Positions 39,891 to 54,377 of a DNA stretch of 64,000 nt are shown here, one piece after another. Numbering within the stretch: the first letter of the stretch is position 1; each line of letters starts with the position of its first letter. The notes under the pieces are model-generated. The model saw only the letters and a list, made by a program, of their open reading frames with translations, did not search any database and had not been told where the DNA came from. A program made the translations under genes and the position numbers. This DNA comes from Pardosa pseudoannulata (lineage: Eukaryota; Arthropoda; Arachnida; Araneae; Lycosidae), in NCBI GenBank assembly GCA_032207245.1, contig CM063502.1, positions 64,388,544 through 64,452,543 on the forward strand. The letters are read 5' to 3'.

Positions 39891-41879
39891 ATATTTATAC
39901 ATACATACGCTAAAAGTAGATAAAGATTGGAAAAATTATTTATTCAACCCTAGCTATTGTTCCTAACATATAAATTATCTGCCATCTGATATCCAAGCAC
40001 CTATTCTGGGATTAATATATAAATTAAAGGTATTGAACCTATTTAATATTGTTCTTTTATCATTAAAGAAGCCCGCTCCATTAAAAGGTTGTAGATTTAG
40101 TGCAAAACGTTTAACAAACAACCATTCTAACGTTATCACCTCATGTTACACAAGGAAAGACCCACAAGTAAATCAATCTTAACGTCTTTGTCTGGAAGTA
40201 AGAGGAGTGCTTTGTTTCTAAAAATAAAGGGACAAGTTCAAGTGTGTAAACACTTATCTACTTAAATAAGAAACTCACAAACTTTAAAAATCCCGTTTGT
40301 TTAAAGCAATAAAAAATAAACTAGTTTGAATTTTGATTGAAAGACTTACAAATTTAGGTCTGCTAGTTTTTCTAATGAAGGCTCTTTAATTTAAAATGAA
40401 TTAAAGAACTAGAAATTACCTCAAAATTTCAACAGATTTGTGTCCATCGATAAAAATTGATACCATTGGAAATTCCTTACCCGCGAGTCAGTTTGCATAA
40501 AATATTTTACTGAAAATTGAGACTCGTTTTTTCGACCAAAACCAAAAAAATAATCCAGCCCCAATCTGAAAGTAATTCAGGAAGTTATTTAAAATCTTAA
40601 AATCAAACTAAAACAATCTCTATTATCTAAATTTGTTATAATTTTCTTGAACAGATTTGTTGTTTTATTTACTGCTAGGGCTGGTTTAGTCGTACATCAA
40701 CAAATATTCCAAAATGATTGGTATCATTCCTGTTCAGTTTCATTAGCCCTCGTGTTGCAAAAAAGTAGACCGTAGAGCTCCAATCCAAACCATTCCCGTT
40801 TCTCCAATATAAATGCTTACAAAATTTCTTTAGGAGAACTGGTTTTAGAAAAAAGCATTCTTCATAGAATAATGAGAGATAAAAATGTGTAAAAATAAAT
40901 TATAATATTTAAGCAGATTTCAGAAATTCTCTTGAAACCCATTAAAGTTTTGTAATGCACAACTGGACAGAAAGGAAACTGAAAGCGCTATAGAGTAATA
41001 ATGCTAGAATTATGACGACTGGTCATTTTGAATACTGCAATATAAAATAGTTAAATTAGTAACGGTAATTTAGTAGCTTATTCTAATTTTAAAAAAAATG
41101 TACAAAATCTAAACTTTAAAATATTTTTTATTTATTGTATAGAATGTAGCAGTTACTACATGAGGCCTTGTATAAAGAAATGATCCATTAAGTATATACT
41201 GTGGTTATACGCTAATGTTCTGATATTGTATTGAACTAAACCTTAAATATGAGGAATATTTACTTCAATTTCTACGCTAAAGCAGTTTTAATAAACGAAA
41301 CTAATGCAAATGCGATAGTTTAATACATAAAAAGATGAATACATTTTCAGTGTTCTGCATTCCAATTGGCTTTAAGAAATGTGCCTGAAACCACGTTAGG
41401 ATTTGTTACAATCATTAACTTCCTTTATATTCAGTGTTTTTATATGAAATACATTTAGATAAATGCATTGATTAGTTGTATATAAATATAACTATATATT
41501 CCATTATATAAGGGGTTTACATCTCGAGTGAACCAAGTCCATTTTTTTTTCACAAACTGAAATAGTTTTTCATAGTTTAAAGCTTGTTACTTCATATACA
41601 TTTATATGTACATATGTTAAAAATATCCTAGTAACTAATCGTTTTATAAAATTAATTTGCACTTTCAGGAGTTATAGTGAACAGGAACTTTAAGGCTCAA
41701 TTTCTCCCCGTTTTTCCAAATGGACTTCGTTCACTTTGATTGCGAAATCCTTATAAAAGACTATTAAATACCTTTATATGTAACCTAACTGTTCTTTCAG
41801 CTGTACCACTTTAATCAAAAGTTGATACGTTGATAATAAAACCCACTAATTTAAGAAAACTCACAAAAGGATAATATAT
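39891..41879. other. no gene seen; one SINE tail fragment at 40735-40815
   Basis: The only recognised item is CATTAGCCCTCGTGTTGC, then AAAAGTAGACCGTAG, matching the body of the SINE-like repeat at 2930-2990. The rest is AT-rich. Confidence 0.5.
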
Positions 41880-41883
41880 TTAA

Positions 41884-42521
41884 CACTAGATTTAAGGATG
41901 TTGATCATATACTTATTTTTACTGAAGTGAGCCAATTTGACTCAGACACGAAAATTGAAGTTTTTTGAAAATAAAATAGTTTCAAATTAATTTAAATAAA
42001 ATGTTTATTATCCAAAAATTCGCGGAAAACATTTTTTACATATAAAATCTGTTTTTGAAACACATTTTCCACAAACATTTCTATTACATTTAGCACAATC
42101 ATTTCTACATCTGTTTCTTTTGCATGATTGTTGAACTTGACAATTCTTCCGTGCGTCAGTGGCATGAATTTCTGTCATTGGAATGGAAGTGTTCTCGACT
42201 TCTTCTCTATATTTACTTCTTATCTCTTTGGCCAATTGGAAAATAAAATCTTGACTGTTGGCCAGGCCTGATAGGACCAATAAATTTCATGTTATGACAT
42301 TAACTGTTAAACCACTCTATGAGTCAAATTGGCTCACAACCGTGAAAATAGGTATACCATATTTGATAATACGAAATGAAGAGGTCTGCGGGGAAGAGGA
42401 ATGAAAGTTTACATATATTTTATTACTTAACTAAAAACCAACGTATCTATTTGAAAAGTGATATATAGTGATCAAATTTTTAATGAGTCAAATTGGCTTG
42501 GTCCTTGAATCTAATAATATG
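41884..42521 (-). mobile_element. piggyBac deletion derivative A, 638 bp
   Basis: TTAA stands immediately outside each end (41880-41883 and 42522-42525), the piggyBac target signature. The ends CACTAGATTTAAGGA (left) and, in reverse complement, CATATTATTAGATTCAAGGA (right) share TAGATT-AAGGA. Subterminal GTGAGCCAATTTGACTCA (41928-41945) is repeated inverted at about 42319-42336, and again as GAGTCAAATTGGCTTG at 42484-42499. Inside, on the minus strand, only the transposase C-terminus remains (42008-42280). The asymmetric spacing of the subterminal repeats is common in piggyBac elements. Confidence 0.8.
42008..42280 (-). pseudogene. piggyBac transposase C-terminal Cys-rich domain
   Basis: A 90-codon intact frame. 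Residues 1-28 (VLSGLANSQDFIFQLAKEI) fit the end of the catalytic fold region, where family members have a short helix. Residues 44-84 are the Cys-rich domain: after Cys 47, 53 and 58 come C62-x2-C65-x4-C70-x2-C73-x7-C81-x2-C84, the cross-brace zinc motif that in characterised piggyBac transposases binds the subterminal repeats. The catalytic Asp residues lie upstream in the family and are absent here. The ATG may be internal to the original frame. No activity is expected; DNA binding by the leftover domain is conceivable but unsupported. Confidence 0.85.
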
Positions 42522-42525
42522 TTAA

Positions 42526-43405
42526 AAGAATATAAGTATTACACAAAAAAATCATTAGCGATAAAAATGACCTCTTCTGTATTTCTAATGTTTAAAAAAA
42601 ACGAGCACAACTATTAGAAAGGAATTTGAAGGTCATGGCCAGAACTACTGCGTGGGGGTGGGGAACCACTTCCAGGTGCAGAAAAAAAAATATTCCCCAA
42701 GGTCATATTTATCCCCAAGCGGGGATTCCTCGCCCCACAAAGCCCTCTTCACAATAAACATCTCGTTACGGTTCTGTGGAAAGTGTACAGTTACTTAAAG
42801 TCATATATATTTTCAGAAACGTTTTGCTACCTTTTGTAGTCATTTTCGTTGACAGTCGTTTCGACAACCAAAAAGTAGGGGGAACAAATCGCCTGTATAA
42901 AAAATAACGATTTTTCTTTTGATATGCAAACTAGTAACGTTAAGGTAATAATAAACTTTCAAAGCAGCTAAATTCGTCTGAAAAATCTTTTATTTTTTCA
43001 GAATTTTTAATGAATTTTGATAGTAGATATGGAAGGTAGGCAGAAATTTGTAATTCTCGTTATTTTCTAACAGTTTAATTTGATTTCGATTAACTCTTTA
43101 ATTCCTTTATTGTATAAAAATCTAAAAAAAGGGATCATTTTTTAAAATTTTATACTTAAAATGGTATTCTATATTATGTAAAAAAAAAATAATTTATTCA
43201 GCATGAAGAAAGATTCAAAGAGGGTGTACATTTAGAAAATTTTAATAAAACAGATCATTTAAATGATAAATTTGATACTTATATAAGCATTTTTAAGGAG
43301 CTATAAATGATATTTTAAAAATGTCACTAAAAAGACAAAAAGCAAAATCTTTTGTCTTCACTTCAAAAATATGAGAAATCAACTCTTCACTTTTATAGTA
43401 CTAAG
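42526..43405. other. no gene seen
   Basis: A short GC-rich patch at 42650-42760 (GTGGGG at 42658 and CCCCAC at 42734 can pair) has no recognised content. The remainder is AT-rich. Confidence 0.5.
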
Positions 43406-43535
43406 TGTTATCTTGAACTAAATCTAATTTGAAGTTTCATATGAGGCTTAGATGTATAAACAGTATCACTGAAGGCAAAAGTGTGTTGAATAATTAATTT
43501 AAACTATTTTTATTACTTAAATTAAGAGCCTCTAA
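43406..43535. repeat. dispersed repeat, copy 2 (copy 1 at 17.6 kb)
   Basis: Same ordered landmarks as 17636-17765. Confidence 0.65.
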
Positions 43536-43663
43536 TACGATTCGGGTGAACGAGAGGGTTACTATTCTAATTACTTAACTTTTATTTTATTATTTCGAAA
43601 AAAATTAATGTTTTCTATCAGAACCATGCGGTAGATATTCTTAGTATGATGTAAGTCATCGAA

Positions 43664-43855
43664 ATGTTTCCCCTTAAACCTCTGGCTGCTCATATCGCTA
43701 TTTCCACAGGCAACTCAAATGGAGCAAAATTTGCTCATCCCGCGATTTTCGCGGGCATGTGTTTTACCTCCTTTATTGAGGTGATCATCCCGCCTTTTCA
43801 CCATTTAACCAGTGAAATACATTATATATACAGTATTAGATGTTTAATTAGGTAA
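43664..43855 (+). other. GC-richer patch with 63-codon frame and three hairpins
   Basis: The plus frame (PLAAHIAISTGNSNGAKF, then AHPAIFAGM) looks more protein-like than most, and a fair 3' splice site (TATTTCCACAG) ends at 43709. I do not recognise it. Three consecutive perfect inverted repeats fall inside: GAGCAAAATTTGCTC (43722-43736), CCCGCGATTTTCGCGGG (43739-43755) and ACCTCCTTTATTGAGGT (43766-43782). Dense palindromes are unusual in coding DNA and favour a structured or regulatory element. Confidence 0.35.
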
Positions 43856-44865
43856 TAAATAGTATTATATGAATAGAACTATAGTTATATTGAATAATAC
43901 AATTATAAAGTAATAAATAGAAATTAACTGTAATTTACTTACTACTGAAATTTATTTTTTAAAACATTTCTTGTGATAACATCTGAAATTGGTTTTTCTG
44001 ACAGTTTAGTTTCTCATGATAAAAATCGATACATAAAATCTTTTCTAGAAAGAAAATGTGCCTATTTCAATTCTTCAATCTATATAGATTTAAAATATAA
44101 AAAAATTCAATTTTTTAATCGATTTCAGTCTACAAATTGAGCAGTCAGATGGTTTAATGTTCAGATTTCGCTGTTTATGCCGCCCCTTTACGGTGCTACA
44201 GATGCGACTGATTATGTATATCATAGCTCTGCAGCGTCTGTATTTCCCCTCTTTTTTCCCACGCGAATGTTTCAATGCTCATTTCTATTTCTTTCAAATT
44301 ATTAACTATCATTCAGTGTATAAATTTAAAGAAGCATAAACAAATAAATGTTCTCAAAATTCAATTTACAATAGATTTGACTATCATTCAAAGAGCGTCC
44401 TTAGATTTGATCACCCATATTTAGCATTGATCAGCAACAGAAGTGAACCCAAATCGCACGAAAACCATAAAATTATCTCCCACCCATGTCAGAATTTTGG
44501 GACAGATTTGGATTTCTTTGAAAAAGAAATCATCGAGATCTGGCTTGAACAACAATTTTTAACATCGGAATCATATTGATCAACATCGGAAGTGCCCCAA
44601 AATTATTTTAAAAAATCCATAAAGTTAGCATTCTCCCTACAGTTCATTTAAATATATTTTTCTTATTAATTTATCAAACTGTGAAATATGTTAATCAACG
44701 ATGATCAAGCGAATGACATATATGGAAATGTTAGTTTTTGTCATGAAGGGGGGGGGTATCTTTATAAGGGTTAAACCGGGCTTGAAACAGCTTTTCCATC
44801 AAATAATAAGTTAGGGTAAAAAAATAACTATACTGTTAAAAGAATATATTTTAAAGTAGCAATGC
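43856..44865. other. no gene seen
   Basis: Opposing 60-codon frames at 44090-44339 overlap a GC-richer patch without recognised content. A G8 run occurs at 44749. Confidence 0.5.
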
Positions 44866-44876
44866 AATACATATAT

Positions 44877-44923
<47 letters not shown>
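44866..44923. repeat. (TA)n microsatellite
   Basis: TA run that ends exactly where the foldback element begins. Confidence 0.96.
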
Positions 44924-45534
<611 letters not shown>

Positions 45535-45546
<12 letters not shown>

Positions 45547-45663
45547 TCTGTTGAAGTGGATGCCCAGCATGAGGTTGGAATTCCTCCTCCCATAGCAAGA
45601 GAATTGGATTGTAATGGTAATGGTGAAAAAATAGAAAATTGCTTAAGACACTCTAGAAGAAAT
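45535..45663 (+). pseudogene. short protein-like open frame, 43 codons, unknown
   Basis: Runs from just after a TGA inside the right foldback arm into unique DNA. It reads SVEVDAQHEVGIPPPIAREL and then DCNGNGEKIENCL before TGA. Composition is balanced and acidic, unlike background frames. No start codon or family is recognised; it may be an old exon or transposase scrap. Confidence 0.2.
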
Positions 45664-45666
45664 TGA

Positions 45667-46509
45667 AAATACATGCTTTTAGTAATGCAACAAATTTATC
45701 TCCGTATTTACAAAAATTTTATTTACACAGTCATTTAAAGTGTCTCTATATTATTGAACCTACGAAATTATCAATTTTTCTTTATATTGAACTGGAGTTA
45801 TTTTTTCCCATTTTAGTACCATCAGATTTACCATATATTAAAAGAAGCAGTATTTTCTAGCTAATTAAATTATTTACAGTATGCGTCATGTTTGTACATA
45901 ATATTTATAGTTCAAAGTCCTATTTCTCAAATGTTATACATTCTAGATTTGGGGCATGATATCTTACAAATTATTCCCAATAGCTTTATGAAATTTTGTG
46001 TACTGATGTAAGTAGATATATACTACAACTGTCTCATTCGATTATTAACATTAATTTTTAAATCTGAATTTTAAGTATTAAAAATCTAGGTTATTTTTCT
46101 ATTCTTTCAATTTTTTTATGATTTTACACATATACAATTCATGTATGGGTTTTCAATGATGTGTTCAGTAAAAATATCGTGTTATAAATTAAGTGTATGA
46201 AATAATTTGTATTGTAAATGCAAAATATTTTCTTATATCTTGTACGTAAGAATCTTCCTAATTTTTACCTTCTTATAAAAAAGGTATAAAAAATGCTTCT
46301 TATATTACTTATATTTTCAAATAGTGAGTATTATATACCCTATAATTAAAAGTAGCTATCTTAATACATGTAAGCGGCAGAAATACCAGTTGAAAAAGAA
46401 ACTTAAAATCAAAAAGATATTCTAGAAAATTTACTTTCTGATCATTTTTCAACTTTATATGGTAGCTGCCAACCACGTAATAGCTATGTATAGAGAAATA
46501 CACAGAGAG
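45667..46509. other. no gene seen
   Basis: AT-rich, with two chance frames (45663-45860 plus, 46309-46524 minus). Confidence 0.5.
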
Positions 46510-47070
46510 CTTGACCGACAGCATTGAGTGATAGCTGAAAGATCAGTTTTCTTTGCAGGTCACCTATGACCCCCCCCCCTTGAGCTACTGTAGATAATAC
46601 AGTGAAAAATCACTGATACGAACTCTAGGTAGATCGGATAATTCTTCGTACAAGTGAATACTTCGTATATGTGAACAGGAGAAGTCGTTTCCACCTATGA
46701 AAACCTGAAAACCCAAAACAAAGATCAGTCTACTCTGCAGGTCAACTACGACAACTACGACTTTTATTTCAATACAGTCGAAACTCAATTATACGAAGAC
46801 CAAGCTGGTGGGATAATTCTTCGTATAAATGAATACTTCGCATATGTGAATATTAGAAGTCGTTTCTGTCTATAAAAACATGAAAACTCAAACCAGAGAT
46901 CATTTTACTTTGCCATTCACCTATAATACTCCATGGTATCATTGAAATACAGTAGAAACTCCCTTATACGGCCAGGCGGATGGGATAATTCTTCGTACAA
47001 GTGAATACTTCGTACATGTGAATAACAGTAGTCTTTTCCACCTATGAAAACATGAAAACCCTACTCTGCT
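46510..47070. repeat. tandem array of ~174-bp units with pogo/Tigger-like ends
   Basis: Three units (plus part of a fourth at the left) share ATACAGT-GAAACTC--TTATACG, GGATAATTCTTCGTA, GTGAATACTTCG, AGTCGTTTCC-CCTATGAAAAC and a closing AGATCAGT-T--TTTGCAGGTCACCTA. The ATAATTCTTCGTA landmarks lie near 46638, 46813 and 46985. The CAGTNGAAACTCNNTTATACG word is the classic terminal motif of pogo/Tigger-type elements, so the array appears to be a repeated element end rather than three insertions. A C9 run interrupts the first unit near 46570. Confidence 0.75.
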
Positions 47071-47149
47071 GTTTTTCTGGTTTTTAAATAAATAAACGTA
47101 GATAAAAGGTAAAAATAATATTTAAATTAATAATATCCATATTCTATAA

Positions 47150-47627
47150 CAGGGGTGGGCAAGTTTCTTGATAGTCCGAAACATTTTTCAAAATTTGAAA
47201 TTTTTCGCGAGCCACAATTAAATATGTATTTAAAAGGTTAATTTTTTTTTACAGAAATTATATTTATTGAATGTCATTTAGAAGTTCTTCGTCCTTTAAT
47301 TTTTCAAGGAAATTTTTTAATTGTCGATAGTTCTTTGCATTGGTGCAAATGCAATTTACAATGTGTTACACTGTTTTCATAACATCAGGATTTTTCAAAT
47401 ATTTTGTAACGAGATGTTCTCTGTGAGTTATGCAGTGAATCGGTATGAACTGTGGAATTTGAGAATCATCTCTTAAATGCCCAATAAGACCGATTTTTTT
47501 TTATCCAGCACTGTCGGAGCTTCATCAGTTGTAATATTTTTTTAAATATAATAACACAAAAATGAAAAGAGAACTCGGGTAAATTTATCGAGAACCACAA
47601 ATACAAAATATAATTTGACCAACCCTG
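47150..47627 (-). mobile_element. hAT element remnant with TIRs and target duplication, 478 bp
   Basis: The left end CAGGGGTGGGCAAG and the right end, in reverse complement, CAGGGTTGGTCAAA are hAT-type TIRs. The flanking 8 bp are TTCTATAA and TTCTATAC, a near-perfect hAT target duplication. The minus-strand interior carries frameshifted fragments of a GTF2IRD2/ZBED-like hAT transposase: TDEAPTVL (where the family has TDGAPAM), then sequence matching the IHC--HRE region, then a K-P-VMK-V-like stretch with N-like and Q-like residues and stops. The 5' and 3' parts of the gene are deleted. Confidence 0.85.
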
Positions 47628-47674
47628 TTCTATACAAAGAATTAAATATATTTTTAAAGAATTATAAATAATAC

Positions 47675-49229
<1,555 letters not shown>

Positions 49230-49930
49230 CTAACAATATAGTTTTAGATGTTGTTGTTCGCCAATACAAATAGTTCTTGATTATTTTTAGCTCGAAAGAA
49301 CTACGTTCCCGAGATACAATACTTAATGTCAGTAATATGCTTATATCAATGCTCAAGTTTGGTTATAATATACAAAACTTCTGAAGGCGGTAAACCTTTT
49401 TCCAATATGGAACACACCGTTGTTATTTCCTCATAAATTTCCTGGTTGTTTGTGTAGTCTACCTGTTAAATAGTCTCTAAATATTTGCCATTGGCCAAAA
49501 TTATTGGAGTAGTTCCTTGAAAGTTTTGGGGTCATTAGTACATAAAATTAGATTCTTTTGTTGTTGTTTTTAGAATTATTTTCAAAATAGTTTCTGGTAA
49601 TTTAGAAACGCCGTTGAGAATCTTATTCAAATTTTAACAATTTTATGCCCTTTGAAGTTTTTTTACTCAGTGCCGGAGCACGGACTAACAGAGTGTTCAT
49701 CTGACCTGATGGAAGGCATTTTGATATAATATAAGTTTTTAGTTCAATAAAAACATTACCGTTCCTTATAGACCACTTTTTGGGAGTATGAAGCTGTTGT
49801 CATTCGCTTTATATCAATATCAACTGTCGAATCTCAGTTTAAAGAAATCTTATCAGTTTTCCAAAAATCTGATCTACTAAAAGGGAAAGAAAATAAATAA
49901 TTTTGACCTTGCTAAGCGAGTGAATTAAAG
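49230..49930 (-). pseudogene. decayed hAT transposase, ZMYM1-like, C-terminal half
   Basis: Read on the minus strand across several frames. From 49905 down to 49840 it gives FLSLLVDQIFGKLIRFL, the VIDxI-xEL-RRF-like helix. From 49470 to 49375 it gives EIYEEITTVCSILEKGLPPS. From 49355 to 49265 it gives LLTLSIVSRERSSFELKII followed by KNYL, which corresponds to the hAT C-terminal dimerisation motif (family: LTLPVSVASxERSFSKLKLIKxYLR). Frameshifts and stops separate the pieces, so the gene is dead. A CAGTGCCGGA word at 49674, hAT-end-like, lies inside and is probably unrelated. No bounding TIRs were found. Confidence 0.75.
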
Positions 49931-52544
49931 AGGCTAAAAAGGCAAAGAATTTTACAGTTGGCGGAGATATTTTTGTAACACTAATAATGATTAAAATTTT
50001 TAAAGTTTCAAATGTCAGGAGTCGAATATTTTCCCTATTAATTTTTCTTTAGGATATACTAAAACTCCAAAACACTGCTTTGCTTTTTACAATAATAAAA
50101 TATTCATAAAATATAATAGAAACATTTCTATAAAAGTAGTTATAAATTACAAAATATTTGACATTGAAAATGAATCACAAATGTAATATAGGAGAACACA
50201 TTATTTTTAATACATCTCTATTGTACATGTTGATTAAAATCGATATGTAAGGTACATTTAAATATTAAAAAACACAGGTTCTAAACATTTAAAAAAGCAT
50301 GCTTTGTTGTAGAAAAATAATTTTGTGTTTTCGAAAAATTGCTGTGCCTTGAAACCAGATTAACTTAGATTTAATTTTAGAGTCTTTAAGAACAATCTAA
50401 CAAGGCATTAGAATGATAATTCTTTATTAGGAAAAGAAATAATCAGAAACCTGCTCTTTTTGTACTGTCATATTTAACCTATTGAATACACAATATCTTT
50501 CTAAGTTATATCTAATACATTTTCTAAATCAAAATTTTGAAGCCCTAGAAAAGAAAATCTGAAATAATTATTTAAGATTTTTTTCAAATTTCAGTTTAGA
50601 AAAATTTTGAAAGATTCTTTCGAATTAATAAGTTATTAAAAATCCCCACTAAGCAATTCCTCCTTTAGATTTCTTTAGAAGAGAACTGTTTCAGAATGAT
50701 ACTCGTTTTCATGTACATGCCTTGCAGCTTATAATTTGCCTTTCTTTGTGATTCATATCTATATACTTGGTCTGTCAAAAGCCAATATCTCTACAAAGGG
50801 ATTGTATTCTGAATAACTCTTATGAATAACTGTTAAACTCCCATCGTGGAGAGAAGATTTAACGAGCTAAAAGTGGTCATTTTTATATTATTATCTGTCT
50901 CTTGCTCAGAGACAGGATCCGCATATCATATGATGGGGTAAACGGTGCAATATATCACTGATATGTAGGACTTTATTTACGATCAACTGCAGTTATATTT
51001 TGTTTGCATCATATCGTAAGGAAATATTTCGTTTTAAATTACATGCTTTCCCATTTCTGTAAGACTCTGTTTATTATTAGGGCTAACCCTCTCGCAAAGT
51101 AAAGAAAGAATACCGTTATTTTTGTTATATTAATGTAGGAAAACGTTTAATTTCTGAAAATATTTTTATGCTTTATTCTATCCTATGTCACTTGCGTAAA
51201 TGTCCAGTGTATATTATGTACAAAAAATAAAGTATGGTGATGCAAACTGGTCAAACCATATCAGAAAGTTTAGAAATCGAAAATAAGTGAATGAATATTT
51301 AAATTGCACCAATAAATTAAATATTGGCAACTAAGCCTCTGTTTCATTTTGGAGGATTTTTTTATAATTTTACTCCTCTTATTTACTATATATTACTGTA
51401 ATGATAATATGTAACAGGCGACTAAATAATGTTCTGAATATAATCATTTGTCCTTAAAATAAATTTCTTCAAAATGATAATAGAGTATAACACTATTCGT
51501 ATGCAAGAGTCAAGTAAAAGTTGGTTTGTTTACTAGTTAAACAAGTAGAATGTATTAGCCTGAGCCTGATCATATCCCTGATACACTATACAGTTGACAT
51601 TATAACGGTGAAGCATACTTCTATGTCAGTTTCTCATTTCAACATATAAAATTCCATACTCTGATGTCTTTAGTCAGTCTCTAACTTCGTAAACATCCTA
51701 ATATTTGAAACATTTTGAATTTTCCCACTTGTCTACACTTTAGGTATTCGTTCTCACATAAATTTTATCTCAAGTAGATTCACTGACCTATAGAACTCAT
51801 AAAACTCGAATACACTTCAACAAGCCTTCGATTTTTTTTCTTACGAGGAACTTTAAATAACATCATAAATTTTGTTCATCTGGAAGCAGTCAAGTTTTAG
51901 CACTGGATACCCAAATAACGAATAAGAGGAAGTACTAGGACCACTTGAGATTCCAACCAAGAAAACCATATACAAACTCCGAAAAAATTCGAGCGAGAGT
52001 GACGAGAGAGAGAGAAAGAGAGATTATACCGTAAGTTTTTCACCACGTCCTCGTACTAAGCTACAACGCTTATTGATAGAATTCGATTAACTTTCCGTGG
52101 ATGACGATTTATAATAATAATCCCAAACAACGAAAATGCATTAAATATTCTGAAACTTTCTAAGTTATATTATTAACCAGAACGTTTAGCCTTTTCTCTT
52201 ACAAAATATTTTAGTAGGATTTGCAAGCTCGTTGTAAGTTGACAATGACGGCATAAGTTGCATTGTCGCTATAGAAGTTTTTAATGAATTATACATCAAT
52301 GAGAAGCATTTAGTATGGTGCTTATAGCACACAAAACTGAATAGAGTTATACATTTAGTAGCTTTCGTGTTTATCCTTTACACTCGAAACAGGCAAAAGA
52401 GTTAAAACGTAACTCGAATTTTTTTCTGTCTAGAAAGGATCTAGTTTTAACTATGCATGTACTTAGAAGAGGATTTGCATTAAATTCGACTTTCTTACAT
52501 CTGGCTATGTTTTATTTGAGACTTAAGCGTTGAATCTAAAGCCC
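49931..52544. other. no gene seen
   Basis: About 2.6 kb of AT-rich DNA without recognised content apart from a short (GA)n run at 52003-52022. Confidence 0.5.
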
Positions 52545-53339
<795 letters not shown>

Positions 53340-53640
53340 TATGAGCCGTGGTAGTCCAGTCGGCAAAGGCGTCCACACATAGCCGGAGTTTGAGACCCGA
53401 GCCGGAGTTTGAGAACCGGTCATAGACCGTCGTGTTCACTAAGGGTCCTTAGGGCACGTAATACAATTTAGCCAAATCCTAGGAGTCCTCTGCTTGGTAC
53501 CTGTTTCCAAATTACGAGTACTCATTTTGAGCTAAAAATTGCTCTTTCACCCTAGCAGTGTTGCTCTAAACGAAAGACGCAGTATTCGGTTTCGTTTTAA
53601 ATTCAAACATGTGCTGGTGCGTAGTACCATGACTTTGTCC
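53340..53640 (+). mobile_element. tRNA-derived SINE with duplicated B-box segment
   Basis: The head TGGTAGTCCAGTCGGCAAAG (53349-53368) is A-box-like. The B-box-like GAGTTTGAGACCC sits in a segment that is tandemly doubled: GCCGGAGTTTGAGACCCGA (53382-53400) and GCCGGAGTTTGAGAACCGG (53401-53419). The body (TTCCAAATTACGAGTA, TGAGCTAAAA, TTTCACCCTAG, AACGAAAG, TTCGGTTTCGTTTTAAA) matches 4720-4860. It is the only copy in this window with a head attached to this body. The 3' tail is not A-rich. Confidence 0.7.
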
Positions 53641-54377
53641 TTGTAAACTAATTACAGGTGCACTTACATGAAACCAAAAATTAATTCATGAATCAGAAAA
53701 TCACCCATTCGACAAGATGGGTGATGAAGATGATCATTGATTACACCTGTATTGAAGGTAATCCTCTGATTTCGTGATCCCCGTTTTACCCTCTGTTTGT
53801 TGAATATGGCCGTAAGAGTGACAAGAGTGACAAGAGCCCAAATTTTTGTAATTCTCAATATTTTAAGAATATTTGAATGTGTCCAATTTCTGTACTTCTT
53901 CAGGATATCTTAAGAATATTTTAATGTATCCAATTTCTATAATTCTATAAATAGTATGAACTGACATCATAACATATATTTTATTTTTTCTTTTTGTTAT
54001 AAAGAAAAAAATATTTAATAAAATTTGTTAATTGTTAATATACATTATAATAAATATTACAACAGCAATCAAATGAAAATACTATTTACAGTAAACAGAT
54101 ATTATAGAAAATTATATTTTTATCACATGGCTTTCATACTAATACTTTTATTAAAAAAAAAAAAAAAAAAAAAAAAGATAATTGTGAGCAGGAAAAGGCA
54201 AGGAAAAAATTGTTTTAAAATTTTTATTTCCACATTGAAAAGAAGTTTTAAAACACTTTAAAGCATTTTTCTACAATTCAAGTTTTTATTCTTCAGAATA
54301 TCATGAGAATATTTGATTTTATTTAATTTCTATAATTCTTCAGAAAATCTTGTGTAAGTATTAGAATATATCCAATT

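Noticed and set aside
49674..49690. hAT TIR suggested by CAGTGCCGGA
   Set aside because: It lies inside the decayed transposase, points the wrong way for it, and has no inverse partner nearby.
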